DNA from: Saturnia japonica
Lineage: Eukaryota > Arthropoda > Insecta > Lepidoptera > Saturniidae
Direction: 5' to 3'
Length of the DNA stretch: 64,000 nucleotides
NCBI GenBank assembly: GCA_033032175.1
Contig: CM065325.1
Coordinates: forward strand, 28,930-92,929
Within the stretch, counting starts at the first letter, position 1. Each line of letters starts with the position of its first letter. This document shows, one piece after another, positions 34,415 to 46,500 of the stretch. The notes under the pieces were generated by a model, which had not been told where the DNA came from, did no database searches, and saw only the letters and a program-made list of their open reading frames with translations. The translations under genes and the position numbers were made by a program.

Positions 34415-34562
34415 TCACGTGATCAATCTACACAACGAATCCGGTATAGAGTAGAGAGCGTAGAGCTGCGTCTCTTCGTTTGTTCGATTTTGAAAGCACT
34501 GCTTCACGATATTCGACAATTCTATCAGCGCTTCGTCTAATATTTTATGATGTTTGGGATAC
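34415..34562 (-). CDS. GCN2 last coding exon
   Basis: Codes YPKHHKILDEALIELSNIVK and ends YSIPDSLCRLIT followed by TGA at 34415-34417. The hydrophobic-aromatic end parallels the end of other GCN2 proteins. Acceptor GTTTCAG, phase 2 in. Confidence 0.88.
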
Positions 34563-37500
34563 CTGAAACGAAAGTGGTTATTATAAAAAAAATATAATCA
34601 CAGTTTTAATATAACAATATATAGACCGGCAAGTCGTTAGAGAAAGAGCATATGCTTGTGGTTAGAGCGAGATAGCGAGAGGTCATTTTACTTTTCAATC
34701 GTTGTCAAATCCCACTTTTTTTTTGCAAAATCTAAGGATTTAAAGAATAGTTCAATGTTTAGTAGACGTATTCAATTGTAGTTACGTGAATTATAGTTAA
34801 ATGTAAGTCGTAAAACAATGAAAATCAACAAAATAATACGCACTCTAGTGTATTCTCTTTTTGGTTTCGTATTATTCAGCCTATTCTATACATATTATAA
34901 AGTTAAGTTGTTTCCCGCTTTCTGTCCCTATGTACACTCAGATCTTGTAAACTACGCAACGGATTTTAATGCAGTTTTCACTACCGTTTAGAGAACTTTT
35001 AACGGAAAGTATATACATATAATATATTCCAATTAAGTTTTTGTATAGTAGAGAAAATTCAATTATTTGTAATGAAGTCGTCAAAAAATGATTTTCGAGT
35101 GCTTACATGGTTTACGCAGGCTAACCCTTAAGAGATACATCAAAATAATATTCTAAAGAAATCTAGTTCTTTATAACTCCTACAGTAAAGTCAGCAATCT
35201 CAGGTTGATTCACAGTAATCATTTTTATCCTCAACATAATTAAAAATAATACGTTATTTGCGAAGCTATCTGTTCTAATTCAGTATTAATCTTAATCTAG
35301 ATAAGTTTGTAAATTAACTTGGACTACAGTTTTCCATTTAAATTAATGCTGTAGGAGATATCACGAATTCAAAATAATTACGCGCGATCTAAGAAATCCC
35401 TCTCAGCAAAACCGGTCGTGGTGGTTGGCTAGCACAGTCCCCACTCATGTTGAATTGCGCAACGCGAGCTAAGCGCACTAGTCGTAGATATGAAGTTACA
35501 TAGCATACCATGACGCCTTTATCCCCGAAGTGTTAGGCAGAGGTGTACTCCCACAGTTCGCCGGGTATGTTTTAGGTCTCATGTAATAAAAGGCGAACCT
35601 ATTGCCATTAATCGGGCACGAAGCCTAACTCCAAGCTGCTACTGAGAATTTCATAAAAAAAAACCCCAATAAAACTTTGCGCGACCTGGGATTCTAGCTT
35701 AGGACCTCGAACATAGCAGTCTCGTTTGTACCCGTGCGAAGCTGGGGCGAGTAGCGAACATACTATTATAATACCTAATCTATGCTTATGGTAATTATCA
35801 TACTGACGTTTGGGAAACAGGTCGGAAAGCCAGCGCCAAGTCGTCCACGTGAACTGGAGCGGTGAGGTGTGCGGCTAGTAACCTCACGCAGTTCGCCTCG
35901 CAGTCCAACGCTACCACGTGTACTCGAACTCGACTCGTTTGTAACCCTAATCCAGTTAAAATCGATATAATTTGAGTGTTTATCTGAAACGAAAAAAAAA
36001 AAACTTATACCAGTCAATGGTCACCTCGTTTTTAAAGTAAATATAAAATATTTCTGTTTTTTTTTTTTTATAATATAGTGGTAGGTAGTGGATTTAGCTC
36101 TCTCTATGATCGCCGTTGTATTTGGATTGTACCGTGGTTACCACCAGGTACAGCACTGTTAATGCGCCGAATCTATATATTAATACGTGAAGCAAAAGCT
36201 TTCTACCCCTTTTTAAGCGTATTGCGTGCGCGGAAGAATGTGATGTATGGCATGGTTAAAGTTTATATGGAGAAGGAGTGCAGAAAGCTAAAATGTATAT
36301 ATAATATCTGTTACTAATACATTAAATTAAATTAAATAACACTGCGAATCCTAACCCGACCAGTGCCATTGCACTTAGACAGCCCAAAATATTGACATTG
36401 TCACTCAATGAAAAGTGACAGCAAGTGATATAATATTAATTATTTAGGTTCATACTGCAAATATCAAACAGAAAATAATCAATGATTAAAAAGTCGCTGG
36501 TCGAATTTCGATCACTGGGCGACCGCTAGTTTACATAAATGGGTATCAAAGAAGAAAAAAAAAACATGTTGCAAGATTATAGAGCTTGTGTTTCTCATTC
36601 AAGTATCTGTCTGGTTTTTAATACTTTAGTTTATTCACCTTTTCTTCTTATTCACCTTTTCTTCTTATTCCACCCAGGACGTCACACTTAAATTTTAAAT
36701 AACACTAGCAAACCGTCCCGGTTCGCTAAAGCTTTACGCGGCACACGCCAGCATAGCTCCCAATCTGCATGATTTTTTCCAACATCTTCAACAATCATCG
36801 CCATATTTCAACCAATTTACACAAAACTTTAATGAATTAATAAACCTAAACCATCCTCATGAATCACTCTGTCCATTGAAGAAAACAGTATGAAAACCCA
36901 TTCGGTAGTTTTTAAGGTTATCGCGTTATCACGCTTTGGGGGACTTTTTTTAATAATATAGCGTGATATTTATGTCACTACAATTAAGACGATTCTAACA
37001 ACACCTCATATTACTTTAAATTCCATCAAGTCGTTTAGGCTACAGAGCGTGCCAAAGCACTAGACATACATATTTACATTAGCGGTGGGCGATTATGAGA
37101 TATACTAATGTAATCATTCAATTATAAAGATATATCGAAGTACCATTAGTAGTTACACTCAAGGAACCGTTCTTAGAACCGGTTATAAAAAAACGCTTTT
37201 TTCTTAAGTTCGAGAACAAACTGTACCTACTGAAAAAACGAACGTTTTACGTTTAACCAAAAACCAGTTTTTATTCGTTCCTTCGTTTTCGTTTTTCTTT
37301 TACAACCAAATTTGTATCGTATATCGTTAGCAATAAGATTCATTGTAGCTTATTCGTTACTACAAATTTAAAGTAGTTTCTTGTAACGGTTTACTGTTCA
37401 TTCAATTATAGTCCTTATAACAATATCTATAGATCTGTTCTACAATAAAATGGTCTCGTTCGTTTTGAAACTTGTTTTTGTTAAATAGAGAAACAGTTCG

Positions 37501-40500
37501 TTCGTTTTTCATAGAAGAACTGGTTATTAAAACCGTTTCTGAGCAAAACGCCCAGTACTATAGGTTACTAACTTGATAAAATTAGTAATCATTACGACTG
37601 AACGACCTTTTTTTAGCTTTCCACTCTTGGTACCACTCATCATCATTCATAATCGAGATATCTTGATGATGTAAATCATTCATAATCGCCCACCTCTAAC
37701 GTACAAACATATATGTACTAGAAAACTGACCTGATTCTCGCAGTGTCTCTTCGTATTTTTAGTCATTTTATCGGTGGCCGTGATGAAAGTCACCGTCGTT
37801 GTGGGGCAATTGTACTTCTCAGTTTCCGTCCAGCTCATTGATCTGTTTGTACCTGAACATGGGGAAATGATAATTAATGATTTATGAACTATATTGTAAC
37901 GAATCAACTGTCAAGGGTATCCGTTCAAAATTAATAAGTGTGAGTTTTTGTATCGAAACACGTTATACTCGTACAAGTTCGTGCGCGACCGTCCTATGTT
38001 TCCGTCAGACGTTGGCGGGAACGAGGTACAATAGATGACAACGGGGGAGAGTAATGTAGCGGGGAAGGGAAGCACGTGCAATTGCGTAACGTAGGCGCGC
38101 ATGTTGTGCTGAAGTAAACAGTATTACGTCTTATAACAAGCGGTCGAAACGAAATCTAAGTAAACTTCAATACACGATAATCGCAATTACGTAATTTATA
38201 TTTAAGAACAAAATATTATATTACTTCCCAGCGTTTAAAATTGTTATTGATTTATTGAAGTTTAAGCAAAAAAATGATATTTTCATTTAAAAAGAATGTA
38301 CATTCCCATCTTACTACCTTACAATCACTTTTGAAACCAGACATAAAACCCATTAAGAAACAATTTAAATTAAAACTTACAAACTTTCAAGTAAATAATA
38401 TATTTTGGTAAAAACATAATAATTACATTTTAGTATAGCATTATCAAATACGTAAGTAGGTAACCCAAGAAATACAGTTAGAGGGCAGCCCTAGTGCGAG
38501 TTTGTCTACCGATCGGCTGCAGATAACTATTTCAAAAACACTGCCGAGACAACATACTGTTTACTTTAGTGTATTGTAGTGACGTAATGTCGTGCTACCT
38601 CGTCCCCGCCAACGTCTCTCACTATAGCTGCCGGAACACACCTATAGGTGCTTGGCGACAAATTTTCAACTTGTGGATGGTAGCTAGCCAGACAAGCATT
38701 AGAAAATGCCCTACCATCATGCTATGGTATCAAAACGATGTTTTCCTCCACTGAAAGCTCAGACTAGTTAAAGAGATTCGATCTCATGTTCACCAACGTT
38801 ACCATTTAGCCATCATTGTTTGTTTTTTAGTGTCTCAGTGCCTAACCCTAAAATCGACTTATATATTCACAGTTTTTAAATTATTATGTAAAGAATAACG
38901 TTATAAGTTTTAATACCTTCAGTGCATCTCGTTATATCGGTACTTATTTTCTGTTTGATGAAGTCGATCACCTCGACGTACGGCACTTTTTGCTCTCTTA
39001 TTATTCTGAAAACAAAAAAATATCTAAAACCACCTGTTATACTACACTATATACTGTTATTATAAGTTATACTGTTGTTAAGTTTATTATTTACATGTAA
39101 AAAGTCGCCGGCGGTTGCTAGACACTCACACTTATAAACAAAACACGCGCGCGCACACACTCAAAAATAAACTATAAACAATAATTGAGATCGCAATTCG
39201 GCTCCCTAACTACGTATTTCACACTAGCAAAGCATTAACTGAAATCGCTAAATATCGGTTCCAAAATGGCAAATTCCTATTATAAATATATTAGGTCTTT
39301 ACCTATGAAATTGCCGTTTTGTATGAAAAAATTTGAACGAATTTTTTAAATGTATTTTTTATTTGTATTAATCGAAATAATCACCCATGCAATCAATGCA
39401 TCTTTGTCAGCGCAATGGCAGTTTATTGATGCCCTTCTTAAAGAAATCAGCTGGACGGGAGGCAACAAATTCTTCAAAGGCATTTTGTACTGCCTCTCGG
39501 GTATTGAATTTTTTTCCCGCCAAGGAGTTATCCAAATTCTGGAAAAAGTAGTAGTCTGTAGGCGCAAGTTCTGGTGAGTAGAGCGGATGACGGAGAACTT
39601 CCAACCCCAGTTCTTGCAACTTGGAGGCCGTCTGCTGTGCAGTATGAGGTCGCGCGTTGTCGTGCAGGAGCAGCGGAGACGAGCGATTGACCAATGCTGG
39701 TTGGAGATGTGCCAGCTTCTCCATCATTGTGTTCAGTTCTTCACAGTACACATCTGCAGTAATGCTCACCCCGTTTGGTAAGAAGACCACCAAACAGTGA
39801 CCATCACTTTTCTAGGGGTAAGTTTTCGTTTAGGGCATTGTTTAGGTGCTGAACCAGGATCCAACTAACTTGCTGAGCGCTTGCGGTTATCAAACAGAAT
39901 CCATTTTTCATCGCAGGTAACAATGCGGTTCAAAATTCCTTCATTTGTGTGTCTGTTGAGCAGTGCAAGGCACGTCTCGACGCGTACTTCGCGCTGGCGA
40001 TCATTGAGTTCGTGGAGCACCCATTTGTCAAACTTTTTTACCTTGCCAATTTGACGCAAATAGACCAATATTGTTTTGACGCTAACGTCGAAAGCTGCTG
40101 CTAATTCAGCCGTAGATTGTGTATCATCAGCTTCCGCAATCGCCTTTAATTCGTCATTGTCGACTAAAGTCTTCGGACGACATAACAGGTGGTGCGTTGG
40201 TTTGTAGTGTTAGCTGCGTAAACGTCGTTGATGTTGCGTGCCGCTTGTGCCGCGTTGCTGCCACGACGGTACTCATATTCCATAATTACTCGATTTTTTA
40301 ACGTATCCATGATGACAAAAAAGATTGAAATGCGATGAAAATGTAACACTAATCAATAAACAAATAACTACTTTTGGAAAAGAATTCCAATGTTTTTAAA
40401 ATAAAATTAATTTGAAATTAGATTTCTTAGCCAAACATAAATTATTTTGATTTGAAATTGCCAGTACTGCAGAACGGCAATTTCATAGGTCTATTATAAT

Positions 40501-43500
40501 TATAATATATATATAATTATAATTTCCTATGATATTCCTTTAATTATCATTAATATACACGTATCAGTAAAAATGTACACAACATAATTTGAATCTGACA
40601 TTTTGAAGCCGATATTTAGCGATTTCTTCGTTCGCTTTCCTCTTGCTAAATTCATACACAGGGGGCCTAAAACATGACACAAGGCTTTTGCACTGACTGT
40701 GAAACAACAAGATAGTGGTATGTTCATTCGCCCGTTCAATATATTTCGTTCCGTGTTGCTGCAGTAAAAATGTAGAAATTACATTTCTATTATTATTATT
40801 TAATATTATTATATATTATATTATTATTATTATTATTTATTCATTCAGTTCGCAAAATCTGTCCCCATTTCAACTATCAAATAAATTTGCAAGTAGCTTT
40901 GATAGTTCTGTAAAATCAATCATACCTAATTGCAAGTTACCATTTTTAATACCCTCATGTATACCTACAGATGTTAGTATGCATTTCCAAAAAGCTACAC
41001 CAGATAAAATTCATAAACTTATAAAGTCATTAAATACTAGAAAGGCTCCAGGACTAGACAAAATTTGCGTTTTAGATATACAAGCTATCAGCGAAAAAAT
41101 TTCATCCACTATTGCCCACCTAATAAATACAAGTATCATTACAGGACAGTACCCTGACGAGTTAAAATTGGGATGCATAAGACCTGTATACAAAAAAGGC
41201 AATAGTGATAATGAAAATAACTACCGACCAATAACATTACTATCATCATTAGACAAAATAGTAGAAAAATTCATCTGTAATCAAATTCACAGATTTTATA
41301 ACAAAAACTTAATTATTAGTGCGTCACAATACGGGTTCCAACAAAATAAAGACACAACCACCCTTTTATCAAATTTTTGCAGACTTCATAAACTCCGCTC
41401 TTAATCTAAAAAATCATGTTATGGCTTTATTCATTGATTTTTCACGAGCGTTTGATACTCTGGACCATAATAAACTATTAACAAAATTAGAAATCTCTGG
41501 CCTAAGAGGTCCTTTACTTGCGTAGTGTTCTAATTATCTCGATAATAGGAAATATCAAGTCCAAATTGCTGATTGTCTTAGTGATGTTTTTCCAATTACT
41601 CATGGTACAGCACAAGGATCTGTGTGTGGACCCCTGCATTTCTTGGCATATGTTAATGATATGACGAATATACTTCAGAATTGCACCGCATTCCAGTTTG
41701 CTGATGACACCTGTATTCTTATTTCAGGAAAAGACGTTGAATCAATATCTTTACACCTACAAAACGACTTTAATAGGTTATGTAAGTGGTGCCATGATGA
41801 AGGACTTGTACTGAATGCTTAAAAAACGAAACTGATGCATATAAAATCACCCTATCTAAAATGTGACAAGAGCCTATCTAAAATAGTGGGCCACACCCAC
41901 GCGTGTTTACATAAAAATCCAATATTTTGTGACTCAAAATGCCCAATAATTGATCAAGTTTCAACGCATCTTTACCTGGGATTAGTTATTGACGATAAAT
42001 TTAACTGGGGTCCACACATAGAACGTGTGTGTGATAAATTGCGTGCCATTTTAGCCAAATTTTATATAATAAAAAACCGCCTTACTTACAATACTCGTTT
42101 ATTACTTTACAATTCATTGTTTGACTCGGCAGTGTCTTACGGTATATCTAGCTATGGTCGTACAAATAAAACTTACCTAAATAAAATCTACAAACTTCAA
42201 GTTAGAGTACTAAAGTCAATAATTACACCAAACGCTAAATCTCAGATTACAGACGAAAGTGATCTTTTTAAATTCTGTACAACTCTTCCAGCATATAACA
42301 AAGTAAAATTTAACATGTTAAAAGAACAATATTTTAACTTAGAAATCCAAAATAAAATAGATCATTCTGTATACACTCGTCAAGTAGCGAATAAGAAACT
42401 AACTACCCTCTCAGCAAATAATTGCTACGGAAGTCGGACGACTGCTTACTTAATTCCTCGACTAATAAATTATTTGCCTACCTCCGTTCGCAATATTATA
42501 ACTAGTCAAAATAAGAAATATGTGTTGAAGGAACATTTTTTATCAGAATTGTGATATCTTGGTTCTGATAGATGGTGATCTATGTGCTACCAGGTTAATG
42601 TTTATATTTTTGTATATCCGACAACGTATTGTAAGTGTCACACACAAACCTTAAAGGTTTATGTGGCATTATATTTCAACAACTCTTGTGTAAATATCTT
42701 AGTATGGTAAATAAATAAATTAGAATTTTAGCTGTTTTTTTTTGGTCTACTGTAATTTTATGGACAATAGAATTTGAAACCGCACGCAGTAAGAAGAAAT
42801 AATTGAAAACCTAAAAAGAAATAGTTGTATAGAGGAAGTTATTAAGTTTAAAATGTTTTTATATCGTTTGTCAATATCGTCACTTTTTTATAATACATTT
42901 TTTAACAGTGAAAATGGATATTTTTAGCTTATGTCCAAATTTTCACGACGTAACAATTTACGTTCTACGGATAAATTATACAACCTTTCTTAAGATGAAC
43001 ATAGTACATATTATAGTAAAACTTTTTAAATATTATCAATAGGAAATATATGGTATACCTGTCAGCACCCCAAGAGGAGAGGCGAACTATAGCATCTTCC
43101 TGTATTGCGGTGAATCCAGCTCGGTGCAACTCGAGCGCCTCGCGCGGATGAGCAGGCCATGCGCACGCGGAGTGCCCGCTCGCCCAAAGCTCTCGCGCGA
43201 GCCGAGCATGCCTCTCAGCGGCCACGCCCTCTTTGCCAATACCAACCGCGCCAGAAACGCACACGTATATCACTGGCGACTATAAACAAATTTACAAAGT
43301 GCATGCTTCATAATAGATGTTTGTAAAAATTGTTTATTAGGGTGCGAATTTTTTATATAATTAATCAATTCAATTCTACCCCTTTATGTACATTAGGGTG
43401 GACACAAAAAACCATTATCTGTTTATTTTACTTCTCACATGTTAAGCTAACACGTCATAATAAATGTCACCAAAAATGAACACGGATTTATTTTTTAAAC

Positions 43501-46500
43501 GTTGGTGAATTTTTTTTAAATTTTCAAAATTGTTAAAACTTACAAGACATTTTCTCGTCATGTAATTGTGATTTACGATTCACATTAGGTATAAGTATTT
43601 TGAAATGTTAAGTTTATATTTTATTTTATAGAGGTCGCTCAAGATTTTTTACCCGACTGCGAAAAAGGAGGATTATGTTTTTCGAGCGTAGTATGTGTAT
43701 GTATGTACATGTATGTATGTCTATTTCTTTGGCACGCTCTGCAGCCTAAACAGCGTTATTGATTTTATTGTGAGTAGGTAACATCACTAGTCGATGAGAA
43801 GGCGGGCTGTCAATGTCACTAAGTTTTTAATAAAGATTCTGTTTTTGTCAATGTGGCGTCGGGCGTTTATTTATTTATACAATCATACAATAAAGTAATA
43901 AACAGACCAAAACATGGTGTCAGAATTGGGTTCGTACCGTAAACGTAAACCTTGAGTCATTGTGAAATCCTCGTGTGCAAATACGGCGTCATGTCTGACG
44001 AAAATCAAAAGCCCAAGAAACTTTCTGGAATGTCCAGTCCGCAGCCCATGGTGATAAGTGGTAACTTGGCTCAACAATGGAAAAAATGGGTACAGTCATT
44101 TAAATTTAATTTACGTGCGTCTGGCTTGGATGAAGAGAGTAATGGCAGAAAAGTAGCTTTATTTCTACATGCCATTGGTGAAAAGGGCGTGGATGTATTC
44201 AATACATTTGGAAAAGACGACGATAAAATTACATACGACGAGCTTATAAGGTTATTTCAAGATCACTTTGCCCCAAAAGCTAACCTCACTTATGAATGTC
44301 ATAATTTCTTCACATACAAACAAGGTGAAAATGAACCTTAGACGATTTTGCTTGCACATTAAAATTAAGGTCACAAAACTGTGAGCTAGGACAGCTGCAA
44401 CAACGCCTAATCAAAATAATGTTTATATGTGACATGCATCAAAAATAATTCTGTTTTTACCGGTCTTGGTTGTCTTCCTGGTGAGTGTCATATAAGTACA
44501 AATCCTGAGGTCCAGCCAAAAGTCGATGCTCTGAGGAAGGTACCATTTGCATTACATCATAGACTTCAACAAGAACTTGAGAAGATGGAAAAAATGGATG
44601 TTATTACCAAGGTCACAGAGCCTACTGAATGGGTGAGTTCTTTAATCTTAATAGAAAAGAAAAATGGTCAATTAAGGGTATGTCTAGACCCCCGTAATTT
44701 AAATCAGGCGATTAAGAGGACTCATTATCCTATTCCGTCAGTAGATGTTGTCCATGCCAAGGTGGCTGGTGCAAAATTTTACTTCACTTTGAATGCAAGT
44801 AGTGGATTTTGGATGTGTAAATTGAGTGAGAAGAGTTCTTACCTCACAACTTTTAATACACCTTTTGGCCGATACAGATTTAAACGTCTTCCATATGGAG
44901 TCAGTTGTGCTCCTGAGTATTTTCACAGAATTATGACTGAAATGTTTGGTGACATACCAGGGGTAGCAGTATACAGCGATGATATTTTAGTCAGTGGTCA
45001 AACACTACCAGAGCATAATGAGCGTCTTAATATAGTATTTAAAAGAGCAAAGGAATATAATGTCAAGTTTAATAAAGAAAAATGTTCATTCAACAAGGAG
45101 AGTATTAAATATCTGGGTCACATTTTTTCAGCGGATGGAATCACAGCTGATCCAGACAAAGTCAGAGCAGTCAAAGAGATGCCCTTTCCTACCTGTCTAA
45201 AGGATTTACAAAGATTTCTAGGCATACTTAATTATTTAAGTCTTTTTATTAAAAATATGGCAGGCGAGACAGAAATTTTACGGCAATTATTAAAAAAATC
45301 TACTGATTGGCAGTGGACTGCCAACCATGAAACAACATTTTGCCATCTGAAGCAATTAATATGTCAAGTTCCAGTGTTGTCACATTTTAATATTCATGAT
45401 CCTATTGTTCTACAAAGTGATGCTAGTAAGAGTGCTGTCGGAGCGGTGTTGTTGCAAAATCAACATCCAGTATATTATGCTTCAAAAACTTTAACAGATA
45501 CACAGCAGAAAACGGCTCAGATAGAGAAAGAACTCTATTCAATAGTTTTTGCCTGCATCAAGTTTCATCAATTTATATATGGACAAACTGTAACTGTAGA
45601 GACAGACCATGCTCCTTTAATAACATTGTTTAAAAAGCCATTATTCGAGGTCCCAACACGTCTTCAGAGAATTATGTTAAAAATACAGCTTTATAGTCTA
45701 AATGTAGTTTACAAGAAAGGTAGTCACATGTACATTGCAGATACCTTGTCGAGAGCAGCTCTCTCGGAAACAAGTTCAGATGAATTAGATGATGATGTCA
45801 TTGTTCATGTAAATTTACTGATTAAGTCATTACCAGTTTCATCAGAACGTCTACAGTGGCTAATCAGAGGCACTAATGAAGATAAAAGTCTAGGGATTTT
45901 GAAAACATACTGTAAAGAAGGATGGCCGTCAAGTAAAACTCAAATTCACAAAGATCTGCAAGAGTATTGGCAGTATAGATTTGATTTACATACAGAACAT
46001 GATTTAATTTTCAGAAGTAACAGTATAGTCATACCTAAAAAGTTAAGGCCTGAGATTTTGAAAATAATACACAGTGGACATCTGGGAATTGAGAGATCAA
46101 AAGCGTTTGCTAGAGGACATGTATTTTGGCCATTTATGTCAACTGATATAAAAAACATTGTCCAGTCGTGTCATATTTGCTTGTCACATAGAAGCTCAAA
46201 TGCTCCTGAACCACTTCTTCCACATGATGTTACATTACTTCCGTGGGAAAAAGTTGGTGTTGATTTCATGGATTATAAATCTAAAAAATACATAGTAGTA
46301 CAAGATTATTACTCAAATTATATTGAATTAATGGCAGTGGCAAGTACTAACGCCAAAACAGTAATTGTTTGTCTTAAAAGTATCTTTAGCAGACATGGTA
46401 TTCCAGTTGAGTTATTCTCTGACAATGGCCCACCATTTAATTCGGCAGAGTTTAAGAATTTTATGTGGGACTGGGGAATACATCATAATACGTCAAGTCC

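Larger units (their letters stand above)
40680..43009 (+). mobile_element. MITE of the 33488-34030 family, split by a LINE
   Basis: Left block: GTGTTGCTGCAGTAAAAATG (around 40750-40772), as at 33731. Right block: TGGTCTACTGTAATTTTATG and CACGACGTAACAATTTACG (around 42740-42965), and a decayed end TGAACATAGTACATATT. The LINE at 40786-42722 separates the two halves. Confidence 0.55.

Noticed and set aside
35775..36017. 80-codon minus frame overlapping a GCN2 exon
   Set aside because: The GCN2 reading in another frame at 35808-35983 fits length, phase and family; the longer frame is a shadow.
40715..40860. N-terminal 50 residues of the plus LINE frame as part of the RT protein
   Set aside because: They come from the MITE and an (ATT)n run, before similarity to reverse transcriptase begins.
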